Shown here: positions 48,943 to 58,885 of the stretch, one piece after another
Layout: every line of letters begins with the position of its first letter
Position numbering within the stretch: position 1 is the stretch's first letter
Origin: Trebonia sp963843745
GTDB lineage: Bacteria; Actinomycetota; Actinomycetes; Streptosporangiales; Streptosporangiaceae
DNA: 64,000 nt
Assembly: GCA_963843745.1 (NCBI GenBank)
Contig: CAWJLP010000007.1
Coordinates: forward strand, 1,984,001 to 2,048,000
Direction of reading: 5' to 3'
Made by a program: the position numbers and the translations under genes
The notes under the pieces: model-generated
Seen by the model: the letters and a program-made list of their open reading frames with translations, nothing else
Told to the model about the DNA's origin: nothing
Databases searched by the model: none

Positions 48943-49950
48943 ATGTCCCTGAACGACTTCGAGCGTTACCCGCTGCTGTTCGGCCCCAGCCCGGTGCACC
49001 CGCTGGACCGGCTCAGCGACCACCTCGGCGGCCCCCGCATCTGGGCCAAGCGGGAGGACTGCAACAGCGGGCTGGCCTTCGGCGGCAACAAGACCAGGAA
49101 GCTGGAGTACCTGATCCCCGACGCGCTCAGGCAAGGCGCGGACACCCTGGTCAGCATCGGCGGGGTACAGTCCAACCACACCCGGCAGGTGGCCGCGGTC
49201 GCCGCCAGGGCGGGCCTGAAGGCCGTCCTGGTTCAGGAGAGCTGGGTGGACTGGCCGGACGCGGTCAACAACAAGGTCGGCAACATCCTGTTGTCCCGCA
49301 TCATGGGGGCCGACGTCCGCCTGGTAGAGGCGGGGTTCGGCATCGGCTTCAAGGACAGCTGGCACCAGGCCCTGGACGACGTCCGGGCCGCCGGCGGCAC
49401 CCCGTACGCGATCCCCGCCGGAGCCTCGGACCACCCCCTTGGCGGCCTCGGCTTCGCCAGCTGGGCCGTCGAGGTACAGCAGCAGGAGCGCGACCTGGGT
49501 GTCTTCTTCGACACGATCGTGGTGTGCAGCGTCACCGGCAGCACCCAGGCGGGCATGATCGCCGGGTTCGCTGGCCAGGACCGCCCTCGCCGCGTGCTCG
49601 GCATCGATGCCTCGGCGAAGATAGCCGAGACCCGTGCCCAGGTGGCGAAGATCGCCAGGAACACCGCCGAACTCATCGGCCTCGGCCGGGACCTGCGCGA
49701 CGACGAGATCACCGTCGTGGACGGCTGGGCCGGCGACTTCTACGGCATCCCCGTCCGGTCCACCCTGGACGCCATCCTGCTCACCGGGCGCCTCGAGGGC
49801 ATGATCATCGACCCGGTGTATGAAGGAAAGTCCATGGCAGGCCTCATCGACCTCGCGCGAAGCGGAGACATTCCCAGGGACTCCACCGTCCTGTACGCCC
49901 ACCTGGGCGGCCAGCCCGCCCTCAACGCCTACAGCGGCGTCTTCCGCTGA
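48943..49950 (+). CDS. acdS: 1-aminocyclopropane-1-carboxylate deaminase
   Basis: The start is ATG 48943 after AAGGAGGAG, giving 335 residues. The pyridoxal-phosphate lysine is in GGNKTRKLEYLIPDAL (K50). SIGGVQSNHTRQVAAVAA and VCSVTGSTQAG line the cofactor site. The Glu in DPVYEGKSMAG and the Leu in LYAHLGG are the pair used to separate true ACC deaminases from D-cysteine desulfhydrases. The enzyme splits ACC, the plant ethylene precursor, into 2-oxobutanoate and ammonia, which suggests a plant-associated or soil life. The gene is divergent from a methyltransferase; no Lrp-type acdR is next to it. Confidence 0.92.
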   Translation: MSLNDFERYPLLFGPSPVHPLDRLSDHLGGPRIWAKREDCNSGLAFGGNKTRKLEYLIPDALRQGADTLVSIGGVQSNHTRQVAAVAARAGLKAVLVQESWVDWPDAVNNKVGNILLSRIMGADVRLVEAGFGIGFKDSWHQALDDVRAAGGTPYAIPAGASDHPLGGLGFASWAVEVQQQERDLGVFFDTIVVCSVTGSTQAGMIAGFAGQDRPRRVLGIDASAKIAETRAQVAKIARNTAELIGLGRDLRDDEITVVDGWAGDFYGIPVRSTLDAILLTGRLEGMIIDPVYEGKSMAGLIDLARSGDIPRDSTVLYAHLGGQPALNAYSGVFR

Positions 49951-49981
49951 CCCGGGAGTGCGGGGTCGTAGAGTTGCCCCC

Positions 49982-51327
49982 GTGAGTGAGCTCAAGAACC
50001 GTGTGCATGATCAGCTGCCCGGCCTGCTAGGCGACCTGGAGGACCTGGTCAGGATCCAGTCCGTCAGCGCCGACCCCGAGCGCGTGGCTGAGGTGGAGAA
50101 GTCCGCGCGGAAGACGGCCCAGCTCCTGGCCGCTGAGGGTGTCGCGGCGGAGGTCGTCCGGGCCTATGACGGTGCCCCGCCGGCCGTGATCGGTGAGCGG
50201 CAGGGACCCGAGGGCGCTCCGGTTGTCCTGCTGTACGCGCATCACGACGTCCAGCCGGAGAACGATCCCGCCGACTGGGACAGCCCGCCGTTCGAGCCCG
50301 TTGTCCGCGGCGAGCGCCTTTACGGCCGGGGCGCGGCCGACGACAAGGCGGGGATCGCGGTGCACGTGGGCGCGCTGCGTGCCCTGGGCGATGACCTGCC
50401 GGTCACCGTGCGGTTCTTCATCGAAGGCGAGGAGGAAGTCGCTTCAGGGACCCTCCCCGACCTGCTGCGCCAGTACCGCGACCAGCTGGCCGCGGACGTC
50501 ATCGTGATCGCGGACGCGGGAAACTGGGACATCGGCGTCCCGTCGCTCACGACCAGCCTGCGCGGCCTCATCCGGATGGACGTCGAGGTGCGCACGCTCA
50601 CGCACGCCGTTCACTCCGGCATGTGGGGCGGGCTGGTCCCGGACGCGATCATGACGCTGACGAGGCTGCTGGCGACACTGTGGACCCAGGACGGCAGCCC
50701 CGCCGTCGAAGGCCTCGTCTTCGCCCCCGCCGCCGATGTGGACTACCCCGAGGACCGGCTGCGCGCCGAGTCCGGCGCCGAGCCGGGAACCAGCTGGATC
50801 GGCACCGGCTCGGCCGTCGAGCGGCTGTGGGCCGGCCCGCCATCACGGTCACCGGGTTCGATGCCCCGAAGGTCGCCGGCGCCTCCAACACGCTCGTCCC
50901 GGTCGCCCGCGCCCGCGTCACCGTCCGCCTCGCGCCGGGGGACACCAGCGCGAACGCCGCCATTCGCCTCAGGGAGCACCTGGAAAAGCACGTCCAGTGG
51001 GGTGCCAGGCTCACGACCACCCTCGTCGACGCGGGCGAGCCGACCGTGCTGCCCACGACCGGGCCGGCCTACGCCGCCGCGCGCTCCGCCCTCGCCGAAG
51101 CCTGGGACGGGACGGCACCGGTCGACATGGGCACCGGCGGCTCGATCCCGTTCATCGCGGAGTTCCAGGAGGCGTTCCCCGCGGCGAGCATTCTCGTCAC
51201 CGGCGTGGAGGACCCCGACACCCGCGCGCACGGCCCGAACGAAGGACTCCACCTGCCGGAATGGGAGCGCGCCGTCCTCGCCGAGGCGCTGCTCCTCCAG
51301 CGTCTCGGCGACCTGTCGCGCCGATAA
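49982..51327 (+). CDS. M20 family metallopeptidase (dipeptidase; frameshifted)
   Basis: GTG 49982 begins MSELKNRVHDQLPGLLGDLE. Metal ligands and catalytic residues of the M20 family are present: YAHHDVQPE, GRGAADDKAG, FIEGEEEVASG and the dimerisation-domain stretch HSGMWGGLVPDA. At about 50830-50836 the frame shifts: RLWAGPPSR in the first frame, while the next frame continues RPAITVTGFDAPKVAGASNT to DTRAHGPNEGLHL and a stop at 51327. One missing C in a run (GGCCGG for GGCCCGG) accounts for it. If corrected, the product has about 449 residues, the usual size for M20 dipeptidases. A sequencing error is likely. Confidence 0.83.
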
Positions 51328-51375
51328 ATGCAGATATCGGCTCATTTCCGCGTTTGATGCGGTAGACCGCTGTGT

Positions 51376-52974
51376 GTGCCTGCCGCGAAAGGTGCCCGTC
51401 TCAAGCCCTGGCGGCCCATCGCCGCCGCCCCGCGTGCCGCTGTGCTGCGCTGCGTGGCGGCTGCCGTGAGCGTCGCTATGGTCGGGGGAACCGCGGCGGC
51501 ATGTTCCGTGTCCCCCGTGCTGTCGCCCCTCACGGCCAGGGCGGGAAGCGACCTGAAGAGAGTCACCCTGCGACTTCCTGTCGCGCTGACCCGGGCGCCG
51601 CCGCCGGCCGTTTCCGTGCTGGCCGGCGGCGCCCCCGATGTGCTCACCGCGACGTTCGCCGGGGCACTGTTCGTCACGTCGCCGGTCGTGGTCATCGCCG
51701 CCGCGGATGGTAACGCGCTGCCCACGGCGGCGCGGGCCGCCCGCGCGGCGCATGCCCCGTTGCTGCTCGCGGTGAAGGTCACGCCACAGCTCACCACCGC
51801 CGTGGGGCGGCTGCGCCCGCGGGCCGTCCTTGCCGTGGGCCTGCCGCCAGCGGCCGCGGCGGCGCTGGCGGCCAGGCTGCGCGGCGTCAGGGTGGTCACC
51901 CGCGCGGCCGGGCTTCCCGTGACCGCGGCGCCTGCGCCGCTCAGTCGTGTCGGGGTGCTGGTCAGCCGCGGGGAGACCACCCCGGAGATCACCGCGGTCA
52001 CCGTGACAGCCGAGGGGGCGGGCGCAGCCGTGGTCGGCGTGCGCGGCGGGGATCCGCGGGCCGACCCCACGGCGATCCGCGTGCTGGCCCGGCTCAGGCC
52101 GCTCGACGTGGTAGGGGTGGGGGCGCAGTTCTGGCCCGCTACCCGCCTGGGCAGCCGGCTGGCCGTGGCGGAGACTGGCCGCCAGCTTCCCGGCGGCGGG
52201 CAGGTGATGTTTCCCTGGCGGCGGCTGGTGGCGCTGTACGGATACCCGGGGACGCCAGGCCTCGGCGCGCTGGGGCAGCAGGACCTGACCGCCAGCGTGG
52301 CCAGGGCGGAGCAGGTGGCCGCCGCCTACCAGCCGCTCAGCCGCGTGCCGGTTGTCCCCGCGTTCGAGATCATCGCCACGGTGGCGGAGGCGTCACCGGG
52401 CGCGGACGGGAACTATTCGTACGAGTCGCCGGTGTCGTCGCTGCTGCCGTGGGTCAGCCAGGCGGCCGGGGCCGGCATGTACGTGGTGCTCGACCTCCAG
52501 CCCGGGCGCGCTAGCCTGCTCGCCCAGGCCCAGCTGTACGAGTCGTTGCTCCGGCTGCCTGACGTCGGGCTGGCGATCGACGCGGAATGGAAGCTCCAGC
52601 CTGGGCAGAAGCCGTTGCGCCAGATCGGGCACGTGAATATCAGCGAGGTCAACAGCGTCATCGGCTGGCTCGCGATGCTCACCGCGAGGTATCACCTGCC
52701 GCAGAAGCTGCTGGTACTGCATCAGTTCCAGCTATCGATGATCGCCGGCGAACCGGATCTCGACACCAGCCACGACGACCTCGCGATCGTCGTCCACATG
52801 GACGGCCAGGGCACGCCCGCGGCGAAGCAGGAATCCTGGAACGCGGTGACGGGCGCGGCGCCGGAGGAGGTGTACTTCGGGTGGAAGAACTTCCTGGTCA
52901 AGGACCACCCGATGCTCACCCCGCAGCAGACGATGGTGAACGTACCGGCACCGGTGATGATCTCCTACCAGTAG
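51376..52974 (+). CDS. Hypothetical secreted protein
   Basis: The 532-residue protein from GTG 51376 has a basic start, a hydrophobic segment (about 22-42) and a cysteine at GGTAAACSVSP that may be a lipid attachment site, though the lipobox is weak. The middle (about 85-230) reads like a Rossmann-type repeat region rich in Ala and Val. The C-terminal third (VPAFEIIATVAEASPGADGN, GMYVVLDLQPGRASLLAQ, LAIDAEWKLQPGQ) looks like a TIM-barrel of unknown, possibly glycoside-binding, function. The start is uncertain because no clear ribosome site precedes it. Confidence 0.62.
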   Translation: MPAAKGARLKPWRPIAAAPRAAVLRCVAAAVSVAMVGGTAAACSVSPVLSPLTARAGSDLKRVTLRLPVALTRAPPPAVSVLAGGAPDVLTATFAGALFVTSPVVVIAAADGNALPTAARAARAAHAPLLLAVKVTPQLTTAVGRLRPRAVLAVGLPPAAAAALAARLRGVRVVTRAAGLPVTAAPAPLSRVGVLVSRGETTPEITAVTVTAEGAGAAVVGVRGGDPRADPTAIRVLARLRPLDVVGVGAQFWPATRLGSRLAVAETGRQLPGGGQVMFPWRRLVALYGYPGTPGLGALGQQDLTASVARAEQVAAAYQPLSRVPVVPAFEIIATVAEASPGADGNYSYESPVSSLLPWVSQAAGAGMYVVLDLQPGRASLLAQAQLYESLLRLPDVGLAIDAEWKLQPGQKPLRQIGHVNISEVNSVIGWLAMLTARYHLPQKLLVLHQFQLSMIAGEPDLDTSHDDLAIVVHMDGQGTPAAKQESWNAVTGAAPEEVYFGWKNFLVKDHPMLTPQQTMVNVPAPVMISYQ

Positions 52975-53276
52975 CCCCGGCGGCCCGGCCACGAGTCCGG
53001 ACATGACAGCGCCCCCGGGAGCGTGCGCTCGCGAGGGCGTGCCGTGGCCGGCGCGCAGGTCGCCTCACGGCGAAAGGCGCAACATGGCTCCAGCCGGACG
53101 GTATTCCATGAAGGCAGTGAGTAGGCCCGGGGGACACTAACGCACCGACACGAGGATAGGAACGCGAGGGCGGCCGGCACTATTCCAGCCGCGGAGACTA
53201 CGTGGTGACATTCGTCCATACGGGGACGAAATCCGGTGCCAATGTCCTAGTGTCAGCGCCTGTAGGCGGTGATGAC

Positions 53277-54110
53277 ATGGATCGCAGGGCACGGATGGCG
53301 GCGACACCGGCCCGCCGGGTCAGGTTCCTGCTGCCCGGCGTGCGCGCGCTGGCCGTGCTGGCCGTGCTGGCCGTGCTGGCCGTGCTGGCCGGCGGCAGCC
53401 TCTACCTGGCCCGCGGCGAATTGTTCGCCGGCCCGGCACCGAGCAGGGCGACCGTGAATCCGCGGGCCACCGCGGCCGGATGCGACGCGGCGGCCGCCAG
53501 CGCCTGCCCAGGGAACCCGGCTTATCTCGCCATCGCCGCGCCGCCGGCGGTGGTCACCGTCCCGCCGCGCCTGGCCAGGACGTCGCCGTCGGCGTCCGCA
53601 TCCTCCCGCTCCCCGTCGGCGCGCCCGAGCGCACCGTCCGCCCCGGCGAGCCCGTCCGCCTCGGCGAGCCCGTCCACGGCTGCGGGCGGCGCCGCCGCCG
53701 CGCAGGTGCTCGCGCTGATCAACCAGGCCCGCTCCGCGGCCGGGCTGCCCGCGCTGACGATCACCGGGGGGCTGGAAACCAGCTCATCCCAGCACAACCT
53801 CCTGATGGCCGGCGGCTGCGGGCTCTCTCATCAGTGCCCGGGCGAGCCGCCGCTCGGTGACCGCGAGACCGGCGCCGGAGTGGACTGGACCGCCGCCGGA
53901 GAGAACATCGGCGAGGGCGGCCCCGTGGCCGACACCGCCGCGGCCATCGCCCAGATGGCGGTCGGCCTGACCCAGTCCATGCTCAACGAGCAGCCGCCGG
54001 ATGACGGCCACCGGCTGAACATCCTGAGCAGCTCGTTCACGCACATCGGGATCGCGGTCTACCGCGACAGCTCCGGCACCGTCTGGCTCACCCAGGACTT
54101 CTCCAACTGA
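53277..54110 (+). CDS. Secreted CAP (SCP/PR1) domain protein
   Basis: From ATG 53277 there are 277 residues. A membrane or signal helix made of four LAV-type repeats (LAVLAVLAVLAVLAGG) comes from five 9-bp units at 53346-53390. A Ser/Pro/Ala-rich spacer (about 95-140) leads to a CAP domain: LALINQARSAAGLPALTIT, QHNLLMAGGCGLSHQCP, GENIGEGGP and HRLNILSSSFTHIGIAVYRD. The His and Glu residues that form the CAP cavity are present. Bacterial CAP proteins are extracellular with little-known roles, some lipid-binding. Confidence 0.86.
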   Translation: MDRRARMAATPARRVRFLLPGVRALAVLAVLAVLAVLAGGSLYLARGELFAGPAPSRATVNPRATAAGCDAAAASACPGNPAYLAIAAPPAVVTVPPRLARTSPSASASSRSPSARPSAPSAPASPSASASPSTAAGGAAAAQVLALINQARSAAGLPALTITGGLETSSSQHNLLMAGGCGLSHQCPGEPPLGDRETGAGVDWTAAGENIGEGGPVADTAAAIAQMAVGLTQSMLNEQPPDDGHRLNILSSSFTHIGIAVYRDSSGTVWLTQDFSN

Positions 54111-54146
54111 GCCGAGGTTCCCGGGGCTGGGACGCGTGGAAAGATC

Positions 54147-55361
54147 GTGAGCGTGAACGCGCACCTTCCGGTCGATGACGGCACGTCAGACAGCGACTTG
54201 CGGCGCGTTCTTGAGCGTTTCGACGCCGGCGTGGTCGTCCGCCGGATGGAGGTCGGGATCCGTCAGCTGCCCGCTTATTCGCGCTTCTTCTGGCCGGTGG
54301 ACAGGGGCGCGATGGTTCGCTGGAATGTCGATCTGACCTTGCGCTGGATGATGCGCGGGACTCCGCCTGATGAGCGTGTTCTGTCCGATCTGCTCGAACT
54401 GATGCGGGCCAGGGCCGCGGCCGGCCAGCCGCTCGACGACAGCGTGCTCGTCTACCGCCGTGGCGCCCGGATGTTCTGGGAGGCGCTGCTCGACCTGGCG
54501 AGCAGGGACGACCGCTCGCTGCTGACCGCGCGGGCGGACACGGTATGGGGTTACCTCGAGGACTACGTCAACATGGTCGTGAGGGTGTTCGCGCAGGCGC
54601 ACCCGGGCCAGGATGACTCGCCGGCCGCGGCCGGCGACCTGCGCGCCCGCGCGCTGTTCGATCGCCTCTGCGCACAGGTGCCGGTCACGATCGAGGACCG
54701 CGACCGCACTGCCGGGCTCGGGTCCGATCTGGCCGCACCCGCTTGCCCGTTTACCGCGCAGCTCGCCGGGGCGTCGGTCGCCGACCACGCCGGCCTCGCG
54801 GCACGATTGCGCGCCGCCGGGGCACTCGCGTTCACCGAGGGGATCCGCGTCACCGGGCTGACGTCGCCGGGATTCGGCTGGAGTACTTTCCTCGCCGATC
54901 CGCGGCTGCTCCTCGCCCACGATCCGGCCACCCCTCGCGCCCGCCTCGGGGCAACGGCCGAGAATCTGCGGGCGCTGACCGCCATCGCGGCCCGGTCCGG
55001 GTGCCGGGGACGTGTGTCAGCCGATGACTTCCTGCCTGAGCTGCTGGTCGCGGAGACGCCAGAAGTCGCCGACCGCATCGTCCGGCGCGTCTTTGGCCGG
55101 CTCGAACGAGCCGATCCCATGGATCTGGCGGTCACCCTGCGATGCCTCGCTGCCCACGGGTTCGACACCGCGGCGGCCGCTGCCGCGCTGGAGTTGCAGG
55201 TCAACACGCTGCTGTACCGGATCAGCAGGATTGAGAAGCTGACCCGCCTGTCCCTCAAAGAGCACCGGGACCGGACGCTGGTGCTCCTCGCTGTCACCTG
55301 GGAGACCATTTCCAGAGACCAGCGGCCCGCCTCGGCCGAGTCAATAGCCGGACTCGGGTAA
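54147..55361 (+). CDS. PucR/CdaR-family helix-turn-helix regulator
   Basis: The 404-residue protein ends in the PucR C-terminal helix-turn-helix (LRCLAAHGFDTAAAAAALEL, QVNTLLYRISRIEKLTRLSL). The preceding parts resemble a sensor: VVVRRMEVGIRQLPAYSRFF, and a GGDEF-like degenerate centre near 195-280. Such regulators respond to small metabolites such as purines or carbohydrate acids. Start is GTG 54147 (GAAAGATCGTGAGC context). The target is probably local but unknown. Confidence 0.82.
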   Translation: MSVNAHLPVDDGTSDSDLRRVLERFDAGVVVRRMEVGIRQLPAYSRFFWPVDRGAMVRWNVDLTLRWMMRGTPPDERVLSDLLELMRARAAAGQPLDDSVLVYRRGARMFWEALLDLASRDDRSLLTARADTVWGYLEDYVNMVVRVFAQAHPGQDDSPAAAGDLRARALFDRLCAQVPVTIEDRDRTAGLGSDLAAPACPFTAQLAGASVADHAGLAARLRAAGALAFTEGIRVTGLTSPGFGWSTFLADPRLLLAHDPATPRARLGATAENLRALTAIAARSGCRGRVSADDFLPELLVAETPEVADRIVRRVFGRLERADPMDLAVTLRCLAAHGFDTAAAAAALELQVNTLLYRISRIEKLTRLSLKEHRDRTLVLLAVTWETISRDQRPASAESIAGLG

Positions 55362-55370
55362 GGGTGCTGG

Positions 55371-55544
55371 CTACGCCGAGCCCTTCAGGTCACGGCGCAC
55401 TTCGTCGGCAAGGTCGTGGATCTGCTGCTCGGTCTGCGTGAGCATGGCCTCGGCCCTGGCGGTGCGCTCGGCAGCGCGCTGCTCGCGGCGGCTTGGCTTC
55501 CTGCCGGCGCGCACGGGCCGCTGGGTCCTCCGGAAAAGCCTCAT
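55371..55544 (-). CDS. Small basic hypothetical protein
   Basis: ATG 55544 gives 57 residues (MRLFRRTQRPVRAGRKPSRR and a charged helix ending in HDLADEVRRDLKGSA). A second ATG lies at 55568. The helical, charged composition and GAGAGGATG upstream support a real gene, but no family is recognised. It follows the PucR gene convergently by about 10 bases. Confidence 0.45.
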   Translation of the reverse strand: MRLFRRTQRPVRAGRKPSRREQRAAERTARAEAMLTQTEQQIHDLADEVRRDLKGSA

Positions 55545-55808
55545 GATCCCATCCTCTCCCATTAGCATCCCGAGACGAATTCAGGCGCTTGCTACCCAGG
55601 TCCGGGCTTTCCATGTGAATGGCTGCCATGCGGCTTGGTTATTTCCCCGCCGCCACCGTGCCTTGTTACCGCCACCGGGAAATGGTGGCGCGGCGGCGCG
55701 CGCCCGGGAGGGACGGGATTGACGGGCAGGGCACGCGGCGGCCGTCGCGCGGCTCGCCGCGGCCGTCACGGCTCTTCACAGATGACGCGCGGCGGCGGCG
55801 TGCAATCG

Positions 55809-56738
55809 TCAGGGGAACGTCACGCGGGTCGCTTCCTGCTTGCCTTGGGCGAAACCGGCGCGGGCGGCGGGGATGCGGGTCGCCGGATCCATCTGGTTCG
55901 TGCTCATTGCGGCTCGGGAATCGCCGTCCGGTGTGATCACCTCGACGTGGCTGCCCTGCTTGCGCAGGGCGCGGACCTGGCTTGCCAGGTCCACGCCCCA
56001 TTCCGGTGGTCTGCGCAGGCCCTCGAACTGGCCTGCTTCCGGTGGTGTCTGGCTCCGTCCGCCCAACGGGGAGAGCACCACGACGTTCGCGTAGCCCGTG
56101 GCAAGGTCGGCGTTGTCGGTGGAGCGCACGCCACCGTCGATGTAGCGGCGGCCGTTGATGCTGACTGTGGGCACCAGACCGGGCAGCGCGGTGCTCGCGG
56201 TGACCGCGTCCACCAGGTCGACGCCGGAATCGCGGTCGAACGCAGCCAACTCGCCGGTCTGCGCGTCGACAGCCGTCACGATCATCGGCCTGTCCGGCCA
56301 TTCAGGGCAAGGCAACCTGGCGGCGACCACTGCGCGCCGCTGTTCCGCCCCCGGTCCGAGTATGGCGTCGCTCTCCAGCCCGAACGCGCCCATAGCGCGT
56401 CGTAGATCGGCTGCCGAGGTGGCGGCGGCGCCAATGGCCCTCATCCGCCCGAACACCGTGGCCGTCGGCAGGGACGGCGGCCGTTCCCGGTGCTGTCCGA
56501 CCGGCCGGACCGGCGGGGACAGTACGGAGGCCAGCAGTTCGGCCGCCGGTATACCGCTGCGCACCTGCACCGCCGCGGTGGCCCCGGCCGAGGTGCCGAC
56601 CACCAGATCGGCGGCCTCTGTCATATCGAGACCAGCTTCGGCCAGGCCCGCGATGACACCGATCTCCCAGGCATTTCCGGCAGCCCCGCCACCACCGAGA
56701 ACCAGAGCAACGTTGTGAACCACGTGAAATTGTGACAT
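55809..56738 (-). CDS. Patatin-like phospholipase
   Basis: ATG 56738 follows AAGGGA and gives 309 residues. The oxyanion-hole motif is LVLGGGGAAGNAW, the catalytic Ser is in VVGTSAGATAAV and the Asp is in RYIDGGVRS: the Ser-Asp dyad of patatin-type lipid acyl hydrolases. No signal peptide is seen, so it is cytoplasmic or membrane-associated. It should deacylate phospholipids or related esters. The gene stands alone on the minus strand. Confidence 0.9.
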   Translation of the reverse strand: MSQFHVVHNVALVLGGGGAAGNAWEIGVIAGLAEAGLDMTEAADLVVGTSAGATAAVQVRSGIPAAELLASVLSPPVRPVGQHRERPPSLPTATVFGRMRAIGAAATSAADLRRAMGAFGLESDAILGPGAEQRRAVVAARLPCPEWPDRPMIVTAVDAQTGELAAFDRDSGVDLVDAVTASTALPGLVPTVSINGRRYIDGGVRSTDNADLATGYANVVVLSPLGGRSQTPPEAGQFEGLRRPPEWGVDLASQVRALRKQGSHVEVITPDGDSRAAMSTNQMDPATRIPAARAGFAQGKQEATRVTFP

Positions 56739-56947
56739 GTCTTGGTCCCTTTCAGGCATCCGAGATGCGGGCACCCAAGGACCGATGACGACGAAGCTCT
56801 AGAGGCTCCAGCGTGAAGGGGTGAGCACCCGACTGTGAACGAAAATCGGACTCACCTCCTTAGACCGTGCGCTGCGACAGCGCACCTGAACGAACTCAGC
56901 TTGAACAATAGTCAGGCAAGGAGCCGCGCCGCAAACGACGAAGCAAT

Positions 56948-57742
56948 CTACGCGGTGCCGTGGGCCCTGGCGAGGGCGTCGGTGATGGCCTTGGCGCCGC
57001 CGTGCGAGGTGTGCCCGCCGTCGACAGGGATCTCCGCGCCGTTGAGGTAGGACGCACGGGCCGACAGCAGGAACACGACCACGTCGGCGACCTCCTCGGG
57101 CTGTCCCTCCCGGCCCGCCAGCGTCTGCTCGATGCTGGACTGCACGAAGACCGGGTCGGCGCCGTCCAGGATCGGGGTGTCGATCGGGCCCGGGTGCACG
57201 ATGTTGACCCGGATGCCTCGCGGCGCGAGCTCGAGCGCGGCGGCCTTCGTCAGGCCGCGCAGGCCCCACTTCGAGACCGTATAGGCGAGCGCGAAGTGCG
57301 CGGTGAGACCGGCGATCGAGCCGATGTTGACGATCGACGCCCCGTCGTTGCTCGGCATCAGCGGAACGATCGCGCGCATGCCGAGCATGGCCCCGGTGAG
57401 GTTGATCCCGATCACCCGCTCCCAGCCCGCCAGGTCCATGGTCAGCAGCCGCGCCCGGTAGGGCACGCCCGCGTTGTTGACCAGGCCGTGGACGGGGCCG
57501 CGGTCTAGGTGCGCCGCGAGCGCCGCCCACTCCTCCGCACTGGACACATCGAGGTGCCAGTACTCCATCGCGCCAGGGCCGAGCGCGGTGAGCCGTTCCG
57601 CGAGCGCCTTGCCCTCGTCGTCGAGGATGTCCGCGCCGACGACCCGCGCCCCCTCGCGGACGAGGATCTCCGCTTCAGCGGCGCCCTGGCCGCGCGCCGC
57701 GCCGGTGACGATGACCGTCCGTCCCGCCAGTCCGTAATCCAT
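56948..57742 (-). CDS. Classical short-chain dehydrogenase/reductase
   Basis: The 264-residue enzyme has TGAARGQG for cofactor binding, NNAG, the catalytic Ser in NIGSIAG and the intact YTVSK. This contrasts with the two atypical SDRs at 27-28 kb. The type resembles 3-alpha/20-beta-hydroxysteroid or coniferyl-alcohol dehydrogenases that use NAD(P). ATG 57742 follows GGGAGAAG. The C-terminus is slightly longer than usual (GGAKAITDALARAHGTA). Confidence 0.9.
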   Translation of the reverse strand: MDYGLAGRTVIVTGAARGQGAAEAEILVREGARVVGADILDDEGKALAERLTALGPGAMEYWHLDVSSAEEWAALAAHLDRGPVHGLVNNAGVPYRARLLTMDLAGWERVIGINLTGAMLGMRAIVPLMPSNDGASIVNIGSIAGLTAHFALAYTVSKWGLRGLTKAAALELAPRGIRVNIVHPGPIDTPILDGADPVFVQSSIEQTLAGREGQPEEVADVVVFLLSARASYLNGAEIPVDGGHTSHGGAKAITDALARAHGTA

Positions 57743-57843
57743 CAGGCTTCTCCCTTCATGGGTCGTGCATCAGGGCGCCGAGGACGTCGCCGCCGATCGA
57801 GTCGAGCAGTTCCGCAGCCCGGCTCAGCGTGGGTCAGCCCGGT

Positions 57844-58323
57844 TTAGCCCACGTGGGACTGGCCGGTCACGTCCGCGGCGCAGGCCTTGTTCAGGGTGGT
57901 GATGGCGGCCCTGACGGCGGGGCCGGCCGCTCGCCAGCCGGAGGCGCCGTTCGTGAGCTTGTTCGCGTTGCTGTCCAGCGAGGTGACAGCGGGGACCAGG
58001 CTGCCGGTGGCCCCTGTGCCGGTGCCCAGGTCGCTCAGGATGGCGGTCAGGTCGGTGATGGCCTGGTCCTGCGCCGCCGTGGGCGTAGTGTTGGCACCCG
58101 TGGTCGCGGCCTCGGCGTTCGCCCACTGTCCGTTGATCGCCTGGTCGTCGGTAAAGAGCTTGCTGACCTCATTGGCCAGGGTGTTGCCGCTGTCCAGCAC
58201 CGACTGGCAGGTCAGCGTGCCAGTCAGGGTGTGCTCGGCGAGCGGGTTGGTGGATGAGGAGCTTGCGCATCCAGCCAGGGCGGCGACGACGGCTGCGCAG
58301 GCGGCAAAGGTCAGGGGTTTCAT
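57844..58323 (-). CDS. Hypothetical lipoprotein
   Basis: ATG 58323 begins MKPLTFAACAAVVAALAGCA: a short basic start, a hydrophobic core and the lipobox LAGC. The mature part of about 140 residues is rich in Thr, Ala and Asn with helical stretches (ITDLTAILSDLGTGTGATG). It should be anchored to the outer face of the membrane. No family is recognised. An earlier in-frame start at 58341 is possible. Confidence 0.7.
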   Translation of the reverse strand: MKPLTFAACAAVVAALAGCASSSSTNPLAEHTLTGTLTCQSVLDSGNTLANEVSKLFTDDQAINGQWANAEAATTGANTTPTAAQDQAITDLTAILSDLGTGTGATGSLVPAVTSLDSNANKLTNGASGWRAAGPAVRAAITTLNKACAADVTGQSHVG

Positions 58324-58483
58324 GAGACTCGCCCCGGTCATGACAAATCAGCCTCCGCATCCCTTTTTCCTCCATCGGATAAGACGCGCAGCCGCCTTCG
58401 ATGGTGCGCACAGCGGGTGATTGTTACCAGGATGAGACGCTGTGCGACGGGACCGTAACCGCCAATCAGAGGGGGATTCGCCG

Positions 58484-58885
58484 TTACTGAACGGACGATC
58501 CGCTGGGCAGCGACGCCGGCGACGTGACGCTGGTCGAGAAGGACGTCGTGGTCGGCGTCGGCGTGGCGGTGCCGGTGCCCGTGGAGGTACCCAGCGTCGG
58601 TGTCGGCGTGTGGCTCGGCGCCTGGGTCACGCTGGGCGTCGACGAGTGAGAGGGCGATAGCGTGTGATGGCTGGGGGTCGTGGTGGTGGCCGGGGTGGAT
58701 GGCGTCTGGCTGTGCGCGGGATTCGTCTGCTGGACGTTGCCTGTGGTGCTCATCGGCGTTGGCCGAACCCAGACGTAGAGGGTGAGAAAGCCGAGGAACA
58801 GCCCGATGAGCACGAGGGTCGACGTGCGCGCGCGGCCGATGTGCCTGATGACGGGGCGGTTGCGGTGCCGCGGTTCCCGGGTCAT
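58484..58885 (-). CDS. Single-pass membrane protein with Ser/Thr/Pro-rich outer tail
   Basis: This 133-residue protein has a basic start, one membrane helix (TLVLIGLFLGFLTLYVWV) and then about 90 residues almost wholly made of Ser, Thr and Pro, likely disordered and glycosylated outside the cell. It overlaps the MscS gene stop by 4 bases (ATGA), so it is translated with the channel. Function is unknown. Confidence 0.65.
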   Translation of the reverse strand: MTREPRHRNRPVIRHIGRARTSTLVLIGLFLGFLTLYVWVRPTPMSTTGNVQQTNPAHSQTPSTPATTTTPSHHTLSPSHSSTPSVTQAPSHTPTPTLGTSTGTGTATPTPTTTSFSTSVTSPASLPSGSSVQ

